Source of the DNA: Candidatus Binatia bacterium
Lineage (GTDB): Bacteria > Desulfobacterota > Binatia > UBA9968 > JAJDTQ01
Reading direction: 5' to 3'
Length of the DNA stretch: 64,000 nt
Assembly: GCA_951813575.1 (NCBI GenBank)
Contig: OX638375.1
Coordinates: forward strand, 2,557,042-2,621,041
This document shows, piece by piece, positions 35,623 to 44,438 of this stretch; the stretch's first letter is position 1; each line of letters begins with the position of its first letter. The notes beneath the pieces were generated by a model. The model saw only the letters and a list, made by a program, of their open reading frames with translations. It searched no databases and was not told the DNA's origin. The position numbers and the translations under genes are program-made.

Positions 35623-36816
35623 ATGTCTGGCGCTCTCAAAGATAAATTTGCCATTGTCGGCGTCGGGCTGCTGGCGGGCCGGTTCGAGGACCGAAGCTTT
35701 CGGACGCTCCAGACGGAGGCCGCCAGGCTCGCCATCGAGGACGCCGGCCTTGCGGTAAACGACGTCGACGGCGCGATTGATCTCAAGATCGCACCCGGCG
35801 CGGGAGACGTTCCGTCCCCGACCGATGCCTTCCCGCGCGTCCTCGGCCTGCCGTGCCGCATGTTCTTCCAGGTTTCCCGCGGCGGCACCGCGAGCATCGT
35901 CGGCGTTCTGGCGGCTACCAAGTTTCTCGAGCTCGGCATGGCCAACTATGTCGTACTCGCGTCGGGAACGAAGGACTATTCTCGGAGCCGGGTTGCGCGG
36001 CGAACGGGCAATACCAGCATCGGAGTCATGGAAAGAGCGGGCTATTGGGGGAAGCCGTTCGGCGATTTGGCGGCGATGAGTCATCACACGTTTTTTGCCG
36101 CGCGCCACATGCATGAGTTCGGCACGAAGAAGGAGCAGTTCGGCGAGATTTCAGTGGCGATCCGCGGTTGGGCCCAATCCAACCCGTTGGCGCAGTTCCA
36201 TGGTCGGCCGCTGACGCTGTCCGAATACATGGACGCGCCACCGCTGGTATGGCCCTACAACATCTTCGACGCTTGCGTCGTGAGCGACGGCGGTTTCGCC
36301 ATCGTCCTGACGACCGCCGAGCGGGCGAAGGACCTGGCGCGCAAACCCGTCTACGTTTCGGGCGCTGGGGTGGGAGAGGCCATGGGGCAGCTCTGGTGGG
36401 ACAAGGCCAACTACACGCGTCTTGCCGTGCAGACCGCCAGGGAGACCGCCTTCCGTGAAGCGGAGATCGGCCTCGCGGATCTCGATTTCGCGGGTCTCTA
36501 TGATTGTTTCACCGCCGAGGTGCTGTTCCAGCTAGAGGATTACGGATGGTGCAAGAAGGGTGAGGGTGGCGCGTTCGTCGAGGGGGGGCGCATCGGTCCG
36601 GGAGGCGAGGTGGCAATCAATACCAGCGGTGGACTCCTTTCCGCATATCATCTGGGCGAGCAGACTCATGTCGCGGAGGCCATCATGCAGCTCCGCGGCG
36701 AAGCCGGAGAGCGGCAGGTAGCAAACGCAAGAATCGGGCTGGTGACGGGCCACGGCGGCGAGATCCTTTCGCCCGGGATGTGCTCGACCCATGCCTGCAT
36801 GATCCTGAGCAACTGA
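35623..36816 (+). CDS. Thiolase-like (SCP-x type) protein lacking the nucleophilic Cys
   Basis: A 397-residue thiolase-superfamily protein. Order and spacing of blocks are those of SCP-x-like thiolases: FAIVGVG at the N-terminus, DAGLAVNDVDGAID, VLASGTKDY, then DLDFAGLYDCFTAEVLFQLEDYG, INTSGGLLSAYHLGEQTHVAEAIMQLRG and GHGGE at the C-terminus. The active-site Cys region reads FFQVSRGGTAS with no Cys, as in thiolase-like aldolases of the Ltp2 type. A DUF35 protein is encoded right behind, the usual partner of such aldolases. Probable role: C-C cleavage or formation on a CoA ester. ATG 35623 is chosen over TTG 35617. Confidence 0.82.
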   Translation: MSGALKDKFAIVGVGLLAGRFEDRSFRTLQTEAARLAIEDAGLAVNDVDGAIDLKIAPGAGDVPSPTDAFPRVLGLPCRMFFQVSRGGTASIVGVLAATKFLELGMANYVVLASGTKDYSRSRVARRTGNTSIGVMERAGYWGKPFGDLAAMSHHTFFAARHMHEFGTKKEQFGEISVAIRGWAQSNPLAQFHGRPLTLSEYMDAPPLVWPYNIFDACVVSDGGFAIVLTTAERAKDLARKPVYVSGAGVGEAMGQLWWDKANYTRLAVQTARETAFREAEIGLADLDFAGLYDCFTAEVLFQLEDYGWCKKGEGGAFVEGGRIGPGGEVAINTSGGLLSAYHLGEQTHVAEAIMQLRGEAGERQVANARIGLVTGHGGEILSPGMCSTHACMILSN

Positions 36817-36832
36817 AGGGGAGCCGATCGTC

Positions 36833-37246
36833 GTGTCTTCGTCCTACCCAAAGCCCGCCATCGATGAGGACAACAAGCCGTTCTGGGACGCGGTCCGGAA
36901 TCGAAAGTTCGTGCTGATGCAATGCCGCAAGTGCGGCGCCTGGTATTGGCCGGCGGCCTACTGTCGCAATCACGCCAACCAACCTTTTTACGGCAGCCTC
37001 GAATGGCGCGAGGCGTCGGGCCGCGGCAAGGTTTTCGCATACAACGTGCACCACCGGGCCTTCGATCCGGCTTTCAAAACCGACCTGCCCTATGTGTATG
37101 CCTTGATCGAGCTTGAGGAAGGGCCGATGTTCGGTACGAACATCGTCGGCTGCGACCCGGGCGACGTCTCGATCGGCATGGATGTAGAGATTCGTTTCAT
37201 CGAAAGGGGCGGCGCCTTGTTGCCGGTCTTCGGGCCCAAGGGCTGA
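36833..37246 (+). CDS. DUF35 OB-fold/zinc-ribbon acyl-CoA-associated protein
   Basis: A 137-residue protein. A zinc-ribbon-like CRKCGAWYWPAAYCRNH (about residues 30-46; the fourth Cys is His) is followed by an OB-fold (GKVFAYNVHHRAF...YALIELEEGPMFGTNIVG...VEIRF). Such proteins partner thiolase-like or SCP-x enzymes and bind CoA substrates. The start is GTG 36833, 16 bases after the thiolase-like gene. It is the last gene of the selenoprotein/transporter cluster. Confidence 0.85.
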   Translation: MSSSYPKPAIDEDNKPFWDAVRNRKFVLMQCRKCGAWYWPAAYCRNHANQPFYGSLEWREASGRGKVFAYNVHHRAFDPAFKTDLPYVYALIELEEGPMFGTNIVGCDPGDVSIGMDVEIRFIERGGALLPVFGPKG

Positions 37247-37276
37247 GGCGGCGCTTCTGGTCGCCCGAAAGACAGC

Positions 37277-37492
37277 TTATCCGAGGAATGACTTGAGCAG
37301 CAGGGAAACGACTCCTGCCACGGCCGTGCCGTTCATCCATTTCAGGACCAACAGCTCCCGCTCAAGCCGCGCAATGTCGGTCTTGGTCGCCAGACTCTCT
37401 TCGGACATCGCCTGAGCGGCTGCACGGGCTTTCCCTTCCGGGGCCCCGGCCGATCTCAAGGCGTCATACAGTTCGGTCACCATCATGCTCAT
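37277..37492 (-). CDS. Small coiled-coil/membrane-anchor protein (DUF1640-like)
   Basis: A 71-residue protein read from ATG 37492 (the frame is open to 37540). YDALRSAGAPEGKARAAAQAMSEE leads into a short coiled coil (LATKTDIARLERELLVLKW) and a C-terminal hydrophobic helix (MNGTAVAGVVSLLLKSFLG). This build matches small DUF1640/CCDC90-like bacterial proteins of unknown function. It lies alone between convergent and unidirectional genes. Confidence 0.7.
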   Translation of the reverse strand: MSMMVTELYDALRSAGAPEGKARAAAQAMSEESLATKTDIARLERELLVLKWMNGTAVAGVVSLLLKSFLG

Positions 37493-37572
37493 CCCGAGGA
37501 TGTTCGCAAGAATTATACCATCCGTTCGGGTTCGGGCCAATAAAGACTTGTCTGCCTCTGTGGGGTCCGGGC

Positions 37573-38772
37573 CTATTCATGGCGCCGGGCCGACGCCTCC
37601 ACCGTCTCCATCACCCTCAACAGGTTGCCGCCCCACAGTTGCGCGATCTGCTCCTCGCCGTAGCCCCGGCGCACCAGCTCGACGGTGACGTTGAGGGTGT
37701 CGCGGGCGTTGTCCCAGCCGGCGATGCCGCCACCGCCGTTGAAGTCCGAGGCCATGCCCACGTGGTCGATGCCGATGAGCTTGACGGCGTAGTCGATGTG
37801 GTCGGTGAAGTCCTTCACCGACGCCTTGGGCCACTTGACGTCGATCTCTTCCCGGCGGGTTTGATACGCGTTGCGTTTCTCGTCGCTCAACTGCTGGAAG
37901 TCCGCGAAATCCTTGATGTCCATCTCCGTTCTGAGGGCCCGGAACGCCGTCCGCCTCTCGGGGGAGACCGGTCGCAGGTAGGCATCGAAGGCCACCATCT
38001 GGGCCACGCCGCCGTTGTCCCGGAGCGCCGTCAGCGCCTCGTCGGACAGGTTACGCGGGTGGTCATAGACGCCCTTCACGCTGGAGTGGGATGCGATCAC
38101 CGGAGCGCGAGAGGCCTTGATGGCGTCCATAGCGGTGGTCATGGCCGCGTGGGAGATGTCCACCATGATCCCCAGGTCGTTGGCGCGCGCGACCGCGGCG
38201 CGTCCGAAATCGGTGAGGCCGCCGTGCTCGGTGGGCGAGTCCTTGAGACGAGAGTAGGGCACCGCCGAGTCGCCGAGGTCATTGTGGCCGTTGTGGAGCA
38301 GCCCCAGGTAGCGGGCGCCGAAGTCGTAACAGGTGTCCAGGATCTGGAGATCACGGCCGAGAGCATGGCCGTTCTCGATGCCGATGAGCGCCGCCAGGTG
38401 CCCTTCGCGGTGAATGCGGCGCACGTCCTCGGCCGTGCGGGCCAGGGAGATCGTGTCTGGATACTGCGCGTCGGTCATGCGCCGGATGGCGGCGAACTTG
38501 GCGAAGGCGTCCGCCAAGGCCCGGGCGTAGCCCGCCGCGTTGCGCTCTCCCTGCCCGACGTAGACGATGAAGAAGACCGCATCCAGCCCGCCGTGCTGCA
38601 TCCCCATCAAATCGATCTGGCCCCGGCCCCGCTTGGCCTCCCTGGGATCGTAGCTCTCCGTGCCGAAGTCGGGCGGAATGTCCACGTGGGTGTCCATGGT
38701 GAGGACGCGGGAGTGGATTGCCCGAGCGCGAGCGGCAAGGTCGGTGTCGATATCTGCCAGTAAAGCGTTCAC
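37573..38772 (-). CDS. Membrane-type dipeptidase (renal dipeptidase family)
   Basis: A 399-residue metallo-peptidase (M19). VLTMDTHVDIPPDF gives the first H-x-D, AALIGIENGHALG (about residue 140) the bridging Glu, MVDISHAAM (about 208) and VIASHSSVKGVYDHPRNLSD (about 225-245) the further His ligands, and IGIDHVGMASDFNGGGG (about 345) the late Asp. The family cleaves dipeptides, including those with D-residues, and some beta-lactams. No signal peptide is seen, so it is probably cytoplasmic. The insert SPERRTAFRALRTEMDIKDFADFQQ (about 265-300) is typical of one bacterial subgroup. Confidence 0.9.
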   Translation of the reverse strand: MNALLADIDTDLAARARAIHSRVLTMDTHVDIPPDFGTESYDPREAKRGRGQIDLMGMQHGGLDAVFFIVYVGQGERNAAGYARALADAFAKFAAIRRMTDAQYPDTISLARTAEDVRRIHREGHLAALIGIENGHALGRDLQILDTCYDFGARYLGLLHNGHNDLGDSAVPYSRLKDSPTEHGGLTDFGRAAVARANDLGIMVDISHAAMTTAMDAIKASRAPVIASHSSVKGVYDHPRNLSDEALTALRDNGGVAQMVAFDAYLRPVSPERRTAFRALRTEMDIKDFADFQQLSDEKRNAYQTRREEIDVKWPKASVKDFTDHIDYAVKLIGIDHVGMASDFNGGGGIAGWDNARDTLNVTVELVRRGYGEEQIAQLWGGNLLRVMETVEASARRHE

Positions 38773-38920
38773 AGGTTTGGGTGTTTCAGCCTCGAAACGC
38801 CTGAGATAGGTGACTTGCCATTACGCGGTAGGGTGCCATCGGAAGAGTACTTGCGCAATGTCCATCACTGCCGCTTGGTCCGGACCACTCCACGATCCCT
38901 AGGGTGGCAACGAGACTTCC

Positions 38921-38940
38921 GCTGTAGTACGTTGTAGTAC
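38921..38940 (+). promoter_or_regulatory. Direct repeat in front of the CopG/PIN operon
   Basis: TGTAGTACGT and TGTAGTACAT stand head to tail immediately before and touching the ATG of the CopG-like gene. Ribbon-helix-helix antitoxins often bind such repeats. There is no Shine-Dalgarno sequence in it. Confidence 0.5.
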
Positions 38941-39156
38941 ATGGCGACTTTGACCATCCGTATCGACGACAGGCTTGACGCGGAATTGCGCGACGTCGCA
39001 GCCCGAACGGGCACGGGCAAGAGCGCCTTCGTGCGTGAAGCCGTGCGTCGGCAACTCGCGATCGCACGACTTGAACAGCTGCGGCGCCGTGTCGCACCGT
39101 TCGCCGAGGCGCATGGCTGGCTGACTGACGAGGATGTCTTCGACGAAGTCTCGTGA
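38941..39156 (+). CDS. CopG/ribbon-helix-helix antitoxin
   Basis: A 71-residue protein. MATLTIRIDDRLDAELRDVAARTGTGKSAFVREAVRRQL is a full ribbon-helix-helix domain (DNA-contacting strand TLTIRID). The C-terminal tail (RRRVAPFAEAHGWLTDEDVFDEVS) would bind and block the PIN toxin. Its stop overlaps the toxin's GTG start (GTGA), the usual arrangement for translational coupling. Confidence 0.88.
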   Translation: MATLTIRIDDRLDAELRDVAARTGTGKSAFVREAVRRQLAIARLEQLRRRVAPFAEAHGWLTDEDVFDEVS

Positions 39157-39563
39157 GAATCCTGCTGGACACCAACGTCCTGGTCGCCGCCTTCGCGACC
39201 CGCGGGTTCTGCCATGACATCCTGCAACTCGTGCTCGCCCGACACCAGCTTCTCGTTGGCGAGACGGTCCTCCAGGAACTTGAACAAATTCTCACGAGCA
39301 AGCTCGGCATGCCCAGGGAGCACGTGAGCGAAGTGGTCGGTTTCGTCCGCGGGCATGCCGACGTGGTGGCGCCGGTACAGCCAGCGACATGGCCGGCTAC
39401 AGATCCTGCCGATCGATGGATAGCCGCCGCGGCGATCAGCGGCATGGCGGAAATACTCGTGACCGGAGACAAAGACCTCTTGGAAGCCGGACCGGTTGAG
39501 GGGTTGCGGATCGTGAGCCCCAGAGGTTTGTGGGAGTTGCTGCGTGGTACGGGAGGAGATTGA
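39153..39563 (+). CDS. PIN-domain toxin
   Basis: A 136-residue ribonuclease-type toxin of the COG1569 group. Acidic residues of the PIN active site are visible in MRILLDTNVLVAAF (first Asp), ETVLQELEQIL (Glu), ATDPADRWIAAAA and LVTGDKDLLE (last Asp pair). It would cut RNA when freed from the CopG-like antitoxin. It starts at GTG 39153, and its 3' end overlaps the upstream reading frame of the RNase D gene. Confidence 0.88.
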   Translation: MRILLDTNVLVAAFATRGFCHDILQLVLARHQLLVGETVLQELEQILTSKLGMPREHVSEVVGFVRGHADVVAPVQPATWPATDPADRWIAAAAISGMAEILVTGDKDLLEAGPVEGLRIVSPRGLWELLRGTGGD

Positions 39564-39567
39564 TTCA

Positions 39568-40740
39568 TTGAGTACGCCAGAGTCCGCGGACCACCTCTAC
39601 GTCCGCGAATCCGTTGACCTGGAGCGGCTGATCCGCCGCATCGAGGGCGGCAAACGGGTCGCGCTCGATATCGAGGCGGACAGCCTCCACAGCTACACCG
39701 AGAAGGTCTGCCTGATCCAGCTTTCCGTTGGAGGTCGGGACTTCGTCGTCGACCCCCTTTCCGAGCTTGACTTCAGCGCCTTGGTGAAGGCCCTGGCGGA
39801 GAAGCCGCTGATCGCCCACGGCGGCGACTACGACCTGCGCATGCTGCGCGCGTGGCAGGGCTTCAGGCCGAGCGACGAAGTCTTCGACACCATGATCGCG
39901 GCCCAGTTGCTGGGCATCGAGCAGATCGGGCTGGCGGCCCTGGTCGAGAAATTCCTGGACGTCGCCATGACCAAGGACTCGCAGAAGTCCGACTGGTCGC
40001 GCCGGCCGCTGAGCGAAAAGCAGTTGCGCTACGCGGCCAACGACACGCGGCATCTCGAGGAGCTCGCCGAGTGCCTGCACGGCGAACTGCTGGAGCGGGG
40101 AAGGGTGGAGTGGCACCGCGAGAGTTGCGCGGCCATGGTGGAGGCCACCGGGCGCGATCGTCAGCGCGACTCGCGGGAAGCCTGGCGAACCAAGGGAGCC
40201 GGCCGGCTCACTCCCCGACAGCTTGCGTATCTGCGGGAAGCCTGGGGGTGGCGCGAGGAGCGCGCCCGGCGCGCCGACCGTCCGACCTTCAAGGTCCTGG
40301 GCAACCGGCAGCTTCTGGAGCTGGTCCTGTGGGCGGAGTCCCATCCGGACGAGGGGTTGGAGCAGGGGCCGAAGCTGCCGCGCGACATCGTCGGCTCGCG
40401 CAGGAGGGCGCTCAAGCACGCGCTTGACCGGGCGGCGGCCATGACCCCGGCGGAGTGGCCGGAACGAATCAGGACCCCGCGGGAACATCCGCCGCCCATG
40501 GACCAGCGGGAGGTGGACGCGTTGCGCGGCGAGTGCGCCGGGATCGCCGAGGCGCTGGAGATCGCGCCGTCGACGCTGGCGCCGAAGGCGGCGCTCGAGG
40601 CCATCGTCCAGCAGCGGCCCAGGACTCTCGATGAGGTCATGGCGAGCGGGGGGTTGTTGCGCTGGCAGGCGGAGTTGGTGCGGCCGGCGGTGGAAAGAGC
40701 GCTGCACGGGACGTCAGGCGACACCGCTTCGTCGGCCTGA
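39568..40740 (+). CDS. rnd: Ribonuclease D
   Basis: A 390-residue DEDD-type 3'-5' exoribonuclease for tRNA maturation. Exo I is RVALDIEADSLHSY (D and E), Exo II is PLIAHGGDYDLRMLR, and Exo III is LRYAANDTRHLEELAE (Y and D). One HRDC domain follows at about residues 210-290 and a second helical domain after it. I chose TTG 39568, which has GGAGGAGA eight bases before it; GTG 39544 is an open alternative overlapping the PIN gene. Confidence 0.9.
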   Translation: MSTPESADHLYVRESVDLERLIRRIEGGKRVALDIEADSLHSYTEKVCLIQLSVGGRDFVVDPLSELDFSALVKALAEKPLIAHGGDYDLRMLRAWQGFRPSDEVFDTMIAAQLLGIEQIGLAALVEKFLDVAMTKDSQKSDWSRRPLSEKQLRYAANDTRHLEELAECLHGELLERGRVEWHRESCAAMVEATGRDRQRDSREAWRTKGAGRLTPRQLAYLREAWGWREERARRADRPTFKVLGNRQLLELVLWAESHPDEGLEQGPKLPRDIVGSRRRALKHALDRAAAMTPAEWPERIRTPREHPPPMDQREVDALRGECAGIAEALEIAPSTLAPKAALEAIVQQRPRTLDEVMASGGLLRWQAELVRPAVERALHGTSGDTASSA

Positions 40741-40837
40741 AGGCTCGGGCACACCCGGCCGGCAAGATGTGCTATAGGTCGGACAAGGTCCGCGGCGTTT
40801 GCCCGGCAGCCATACCGTAACGAGAGGAGCCGTGACC

Positions 40838-42271
40838 ATGGAGAATCGAGCGGCGGCAATACATGACAGCCTCAAGCACCCGGTGATCGACGGTGACGGT
40901 CACTGGATCGAACCGATCCCGGTGTTTCTCGAGTACCTGAGCGAGGCGGGCGGCGCCGGAGCCGTCGACCAGATCAAGGATCTCTGGCGCCGGAACCAGG
41001 GCTGGTACCGGGCGACGCCGCAGGAACGCCAGCACCACCGCATGCGCCGCACCATCTGGTGGGGTGTCACCGCCGATACGCTCGACAAGGCCACGGGGCT
41101 GTTGCCGGCCTTGCTGAACGAGCGGCTGCCGGAGCTGGGCATCGACTTCGCGATGATCTACCCGAGCTTCGGGCTGAGCGTCAACGGCATTCAGGACGAC
41201 GACCTGCACCGGGCGGGAGTCCGGGCCTACAACATGATGACGGCGGACATGTTCGGCCCGTATTCCGAACGGTTCTGTCCGGTGGCCATCATCCCGGCGC
41301 ACAACCCCGACGAGGCCCTGGAGGAGTTGGAGTACGCGGTGGTGCAGCGGGGTTATCGCGCGATCATGCTGCGGGGCAACCAGGAACGGAAGATTCCTGG
41401 CGCGGCCGAGGGCATCGATCCGCGCAAGGCTGCCTGGTACTGCGACAACATCGCCCTGGACAGCCCGTACGACTACGAGCCCGTCTGGCGGCGGTGCGTC
41501 GAGTTGGGCGTGGCGGTAACCCAGCATTCGGGCAGCGGCCGCTGGCACGACCGCGCCTCCATCAGCAACTTCACCTTCAACCACGTCGGCCACTTCGCCG
41601 AGTCGAACCACGCCTTCGCCCGCGGCGTCTTCCTGGGCGGCTTGGTGAACCGCTACCCGAGCCTCAACTTCGGGTTCATGGAAGGGGGCATAAGCTGGGC
41701 CTGCCAGATGTGCTTCGACCTCATCGAGCACTGGGAGAAGCGCCGGCGCGCCGGGCTGCAGTACCCGGACGCGACCAACGTCCAGGAGTTGAAGGGGTTC
41801 ATCGACCGCTACGGCGATGAGAAGCTCAAGCGCAACGCCGACGCCATCATGGACAACCTCGACGCCTTCCGGCCCAACTGCAGCCTCGACGAGCTGGTCA
41901 GGCCCGAGCACGTGGTGGATGATTTCGAAGCCGCGGGCATCCATTCCGAAGAGGACGTCGAGGCGGTGTTCGCCAACAACTTCTTCTTCGGCTGCGAGGC
42001 CGACGACCGCGCCACCATGTGGGCGTTCGATCCGCGCATGGGCGTGCGGCTCCAGCCGATTTTCAGCTCCGACTTCACGCACTTCGACGTGCCGGACTTC
42101 AAGGAGGTCATTCCGGAAGCCCACGAGATGGTGGAGAAGGGCCACGTGACCGAGCAGGACTTCCGGGAGTTCACCTTCACCAACGCCGCCCGCCTGCACA
42201 CCCGCAACAACCCGGACTTCTTCAAGGGTACCGTGGTCGAACGGGCCGTGGCGGATGAGCTCCGACTGTGA
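40838..42271 (+). CDS. Amidohydrolase-2 family hydrolase, long form
   Basis: A 477-residue PF04909 protein, over 100 residues longer than the other copies. HPVIDGDGHWIEPIPVFLEYL carries the D-x-H motif, GVAVTQHSGSGRW (about residue 230) the metal His, FGFMEGGISWACQM (about 280) the conserved Glu-Gly-Gly strand and IFSSDFTHFDVPDF (about 410) the catalytic Asp. Extra length lies mainly in IKDLWRRNQGWYRATPQERQHHRMR (about 50-80) and the stretch at about 310-380. Some related sequences belong to aromatic-acid decarboxylases. GAGAGGAG precedes the ATG. Confidence 0.86.
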   Translation: MENRAAAIHDSLKHPVIDGDGHWIEPIPVFLEYLSEAGGAGAVDQIKDLWRRNQGWYRATPQERQHHRMRRTIWWGVTADTLDKATGLLPALLNERLPELGIDFAMIYPSFGLSVNGIQDDDLHRAGVRAYNMMTADMFGPYSERFCPVAIIPAHNPDEALEELEYAVVQRGYRAIMLRGNQERKIPGAAEGIDPRKAAWYCDNIALDSPYDYEPVWRRCVELGVAVTQHSGSGRWHDRASISNFTFNHVGHFAESNHAFARGVFLGGLVNRYPSLNFGFMEGGISWACQMCFDLIEHWEKRRRAGLQYPDATNVQELKGFIDRYGDEKLKRNADAIMDNLDAFRPNCSLDELVRPEHVVDDFEAAGIHSEEDVEAVFANNFFFGCEADDRATMWAFDPRMGVRLQPIFSSDFTHFDVPDFKEVIPEAHEMVEKGHVTEQDFREFTFTNAARLHTRNNPDFFKGTVVERAVADELRL

Positions 42272-42325
42272 GGCGGGTGACGTGGTCGAGGCGCTGCCCG
42301 CTTTCCGTGCCGGCGGCGCAGGCCG

Positions 42326-42778
42326 TTACATGGAGAGCTTGGTGACAGGGATTTCCCTTCGGGCGACGGACTGGTTCACCAACGAGAGCTCGTTGACGCG
42401 CACCAAGTTGCCGCCCCCGACGTCCCTCTTGCGGGCCGTGAACCGGATGTAGAGAACCGACCCGGATTCAACCCTTACATCGACTTTCGTCGTATCGGTG
42501 GTGATGGGGAGGCTGCCCATGGCCGTTGTGATCGTGTGCATGCCGGGTGGCAGCTCGTGTACCTGGTAGCCGCCGTTACTGAGGTCCGGCTTGTGCCTGC
42601 CGTCCACCTGAACGTGCGTTGGGAGAAAGCCACCCACCGCGGACCACGGCCGGTACAGATAGACGACGCCGAGGCCCGCCTCGGGCTTCTTCCAGCCATC
42701 GAAGCCGGGCCCCTTTGCAGTGGCGCAGCCGGCGAGCAGCAAGAGGACCCCGGCGGCGATCCATTGTCTTGCGTTCAT
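42326..42778 (-). CDS. Lipoprotein with DUF2846-like domain
   Basis: A 150-residue exported lipoprotein. MNARQWIAAGVLLLLAGCATA is a signal peptide with lipobox LAGC. The mature part GVVYLYRPWSAVGGFLPTHVQVDGR...YQVHELPPGMHTITT...VRVESGSVLYIRF is a small beta domain as in DUF2846 (YRP start, PGxHxI core). It would be anchored to the membrane facing the periplasm; function is unknown. It follows the amidohydrolase at 42818-43831 on the same strand. Confidence 0.82.
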   Translation of the reverse strand: MNARQWIAAGVLLLLAGCATAKGPGFDGWKKPEAGLGVVYLYRPWSAVGGFLPTHVQVDGRHKPDLSNGGYQVHELPPGMHTITTAMGSLPITTDTTKVDVRVESGSVLYIRFTARKRDVGGGNLVRVNELSLVNQSVARREIPVTKLSM

Positions 42779-42817
42779 GGACGTTCAGGCCTGTGACCGC
42801 CCGCTGCGCTCCCGCCG

Positions 42818-43831
42818 CTATGCCTCCAGCCCCAGCGAGTAGAAGCGGTTGCAGTTGTCGAAGAAGACCTTCCGTTTCTGGTCCTCGGAAATGTCGGTGC
42901 GTTCGCGGACTTCCTTGGTGGCGTTGGGCCAGATGGTGTCCCAGTGCGGGTAGTCGGCGGCGAACAGCCACATGTCGTCGCCGTAGCGGTCCATGCAGTA
43001 GGGCAGCATGGCGTCGTCGGGGTCGAAGCTCACGTAGACCCGTCCGCTGGTGACGTACTCGCTGGGCTTGCCCTTGAGCAGCGGCGCCTCCTCGCTGCGC
43101 CGCTCGTAGTGCTCGTCGATGCGGTCGAGCCAGTAGGGGAGCCAGCCGCACCCGGCCTCGAAGAAGCCCAGCTTCAGCTTGGGGAAGCGTTCCATCACCC
43201 CGCAGGTGACGATGCCTAGAAAGGCCTGCATGATCTCGAAGGAAAAGCTCACGGTGTGGGCCTGGAGAAAGCTCTCCCAGCGTTCCTGCCCCTCCGCGCC
43301 CCAGGAGTTGCCGTGGAAGCAGACCGGGATGCCCAGGCGCTCGGCCTCGGCGTAGATGGGCCAGAACTCCTCGGCGCCCAGGTTCTTCTTGTGGCCGTGG
43401 GTGTGGATCATCACGCCCGGGTGGTGCCACTTGTTGACGGCGCGGTTGAGCTCTTCCACGGCCGCGGGCACATCCTTGAGCGAGACGGTGGCGATGCCCT
43501 TCATGCGCGGGTTCTGCTGCTGGATCTCGCCGATGTAGTCGTTCCAGGCCCGCGCCAGCGCCTTCTGGAGATCGCTCTGGGGGACGAGGCTGAGGCTCAG
43601 TCCCATGGTCGGATACGTGACGGTAAGGTTGATACCCTCCACGTCCATGTCCTCGACGTACCCGTCCGCGCCGATGGTTTGTTTCCCCATGCGTCCGAGG
43701 AAGCGGTCCCAGGTGTCGCTGGGGAAGAGCCCCTGGCGGATACGCTGGAACTGCTCCGGTACGCGGGCGCGGTAGTCATCGATGGTTTCGCGGATGTGGG
43801 AGTCGGAGTCAAGGATTGGATAGCCGGCCAT
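42818..43831 (-). CDS. Amidohydrolase-2 family metal-dependent hydrolase
   Basis: A 337-residue PF04909 protein. YPILDSDSHIRETIDDY gives D-x-H, PVCFHGNSWGAEG (about residue 165) the metal His, LGFFEAGCGWLPYWLDR (about 218) the conserved strand and LFAADYPHWDTIWP (about 285) the catalytic Asp. It groups with the gene at 19736-20782. ATG 43831 has GGAGGT seven bases before it. The region in front of it (43832-43959) holds no gene. The substrate is unknown. Confidence 0.87.
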   Translation of the reverse strand: MAGYPILDSDSHIRETIDDYRARVPEQFQRIRQGLFPSDTWDRFLGRMGKQTIGADGYVEDMDVEGINLTVTYPTMGLSLSLVPQSDLQKALARAWNDYIGEIQQQNPRMKGIATVSLKDVPAAVEELNRAVNKWHHPGVMIHTHGHKKNLGAEEFWPIYAEAERLGIPVCFHGNSWGAEGQERWESFLQAHTVSFSFEIMQAFLGIVTCGVMERFPKLKLGFFEAGCGWLPYWLDRIDEHYERRSEEAPLLKGKPSEYVTSGRVYVSFDPDDAMLPYCMDRYGDDMWLFAADYPHWDTIWPNATKEVRERTDISEDQKRKVFFDNCNRFYSLGLEA

Positions 43832-43959
43832 ATGCGTTACCTCCACGGAGAGTCGTTCGTATTAATGTGAATACGGCAAGAGGTTGCCGCGTGTCAATCA
43901 TGGCGCGGGCGGGAGACGAACGCGTTGTAGTGTGCTCGTTCGTCGACTGGGGGAGCTCG

Positions 43960-44307
43960 TTATTCGGCGGCGGTGTAAACCCGGTCGGTCTTGGCCGCCA
44001 TGATGAAGTCGTTGCGGTGGAGGTTGCGGATCTTGTGGGTCCACCAGGTGACGCGGACCCGGCCCCATTCCGTCACGATCCGCGGGTGGTGGCCCTCGCC
44101 CTCGGCGATGTCTCCCACGGCCGCGGTAAAGGCCAGCGACTGGGCGAAGTTCCTGAACTTGAAGAGCCGGTCCAGCTTGGGGATTCCGTCCTCCTCGATC
44201 ATCCCCCACTCCGGCGTCTGGGGCTTCAGTTCCCGCACTTCCTCGTCGGTGACCACCGGAGCATCGGCCCGGCACGCCACGCATTTCTCTTCGGTCAACT
44301 GACTCAT
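43960..44307 (-). CDS. Pterin-4a-carbinolamine dehydratase
   Basis: A 115-residue protein. [27 protein letters not shown] leads to [31 protein letters not shown], the EGHHP signature of 4a-hydroxytetrahydrobiopterin dehydratase, which recycles the pterin cofactor of aromatic amino-acid hydroxylases. No hydroxylase lies in the window. The N-terminal [16 protein letters not shown] stretch ([10 protein letters not shown]) is a common extra in bacterial members. ATG 44307 has GGAGGG just before it. Confidence 0.88.
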   Translation of the reverse strand: MSQLTEEKCVACRADAPVVTDEEVRELKPQTPEWGMIEEDGIPKLDRLFKFRNFAQSLAFTAAVGDIAEGEGHHPRIVTEWGRVRVTWWTHKIRNLHRNDFIMAAKTDRVYTAAE

Positions 44308-44438
44308 GATCCCTCCGGGACTGGACGACATCGCTTCGCCGCGCTCGGGACGACGAAGGTGGTGAGTGATTAGCTTATCCGGAATATTGGGGGTAGGAAA
44401 ACGGCATCGGGGCCGCGAGCTCCAGGACGGGAGGTGTC

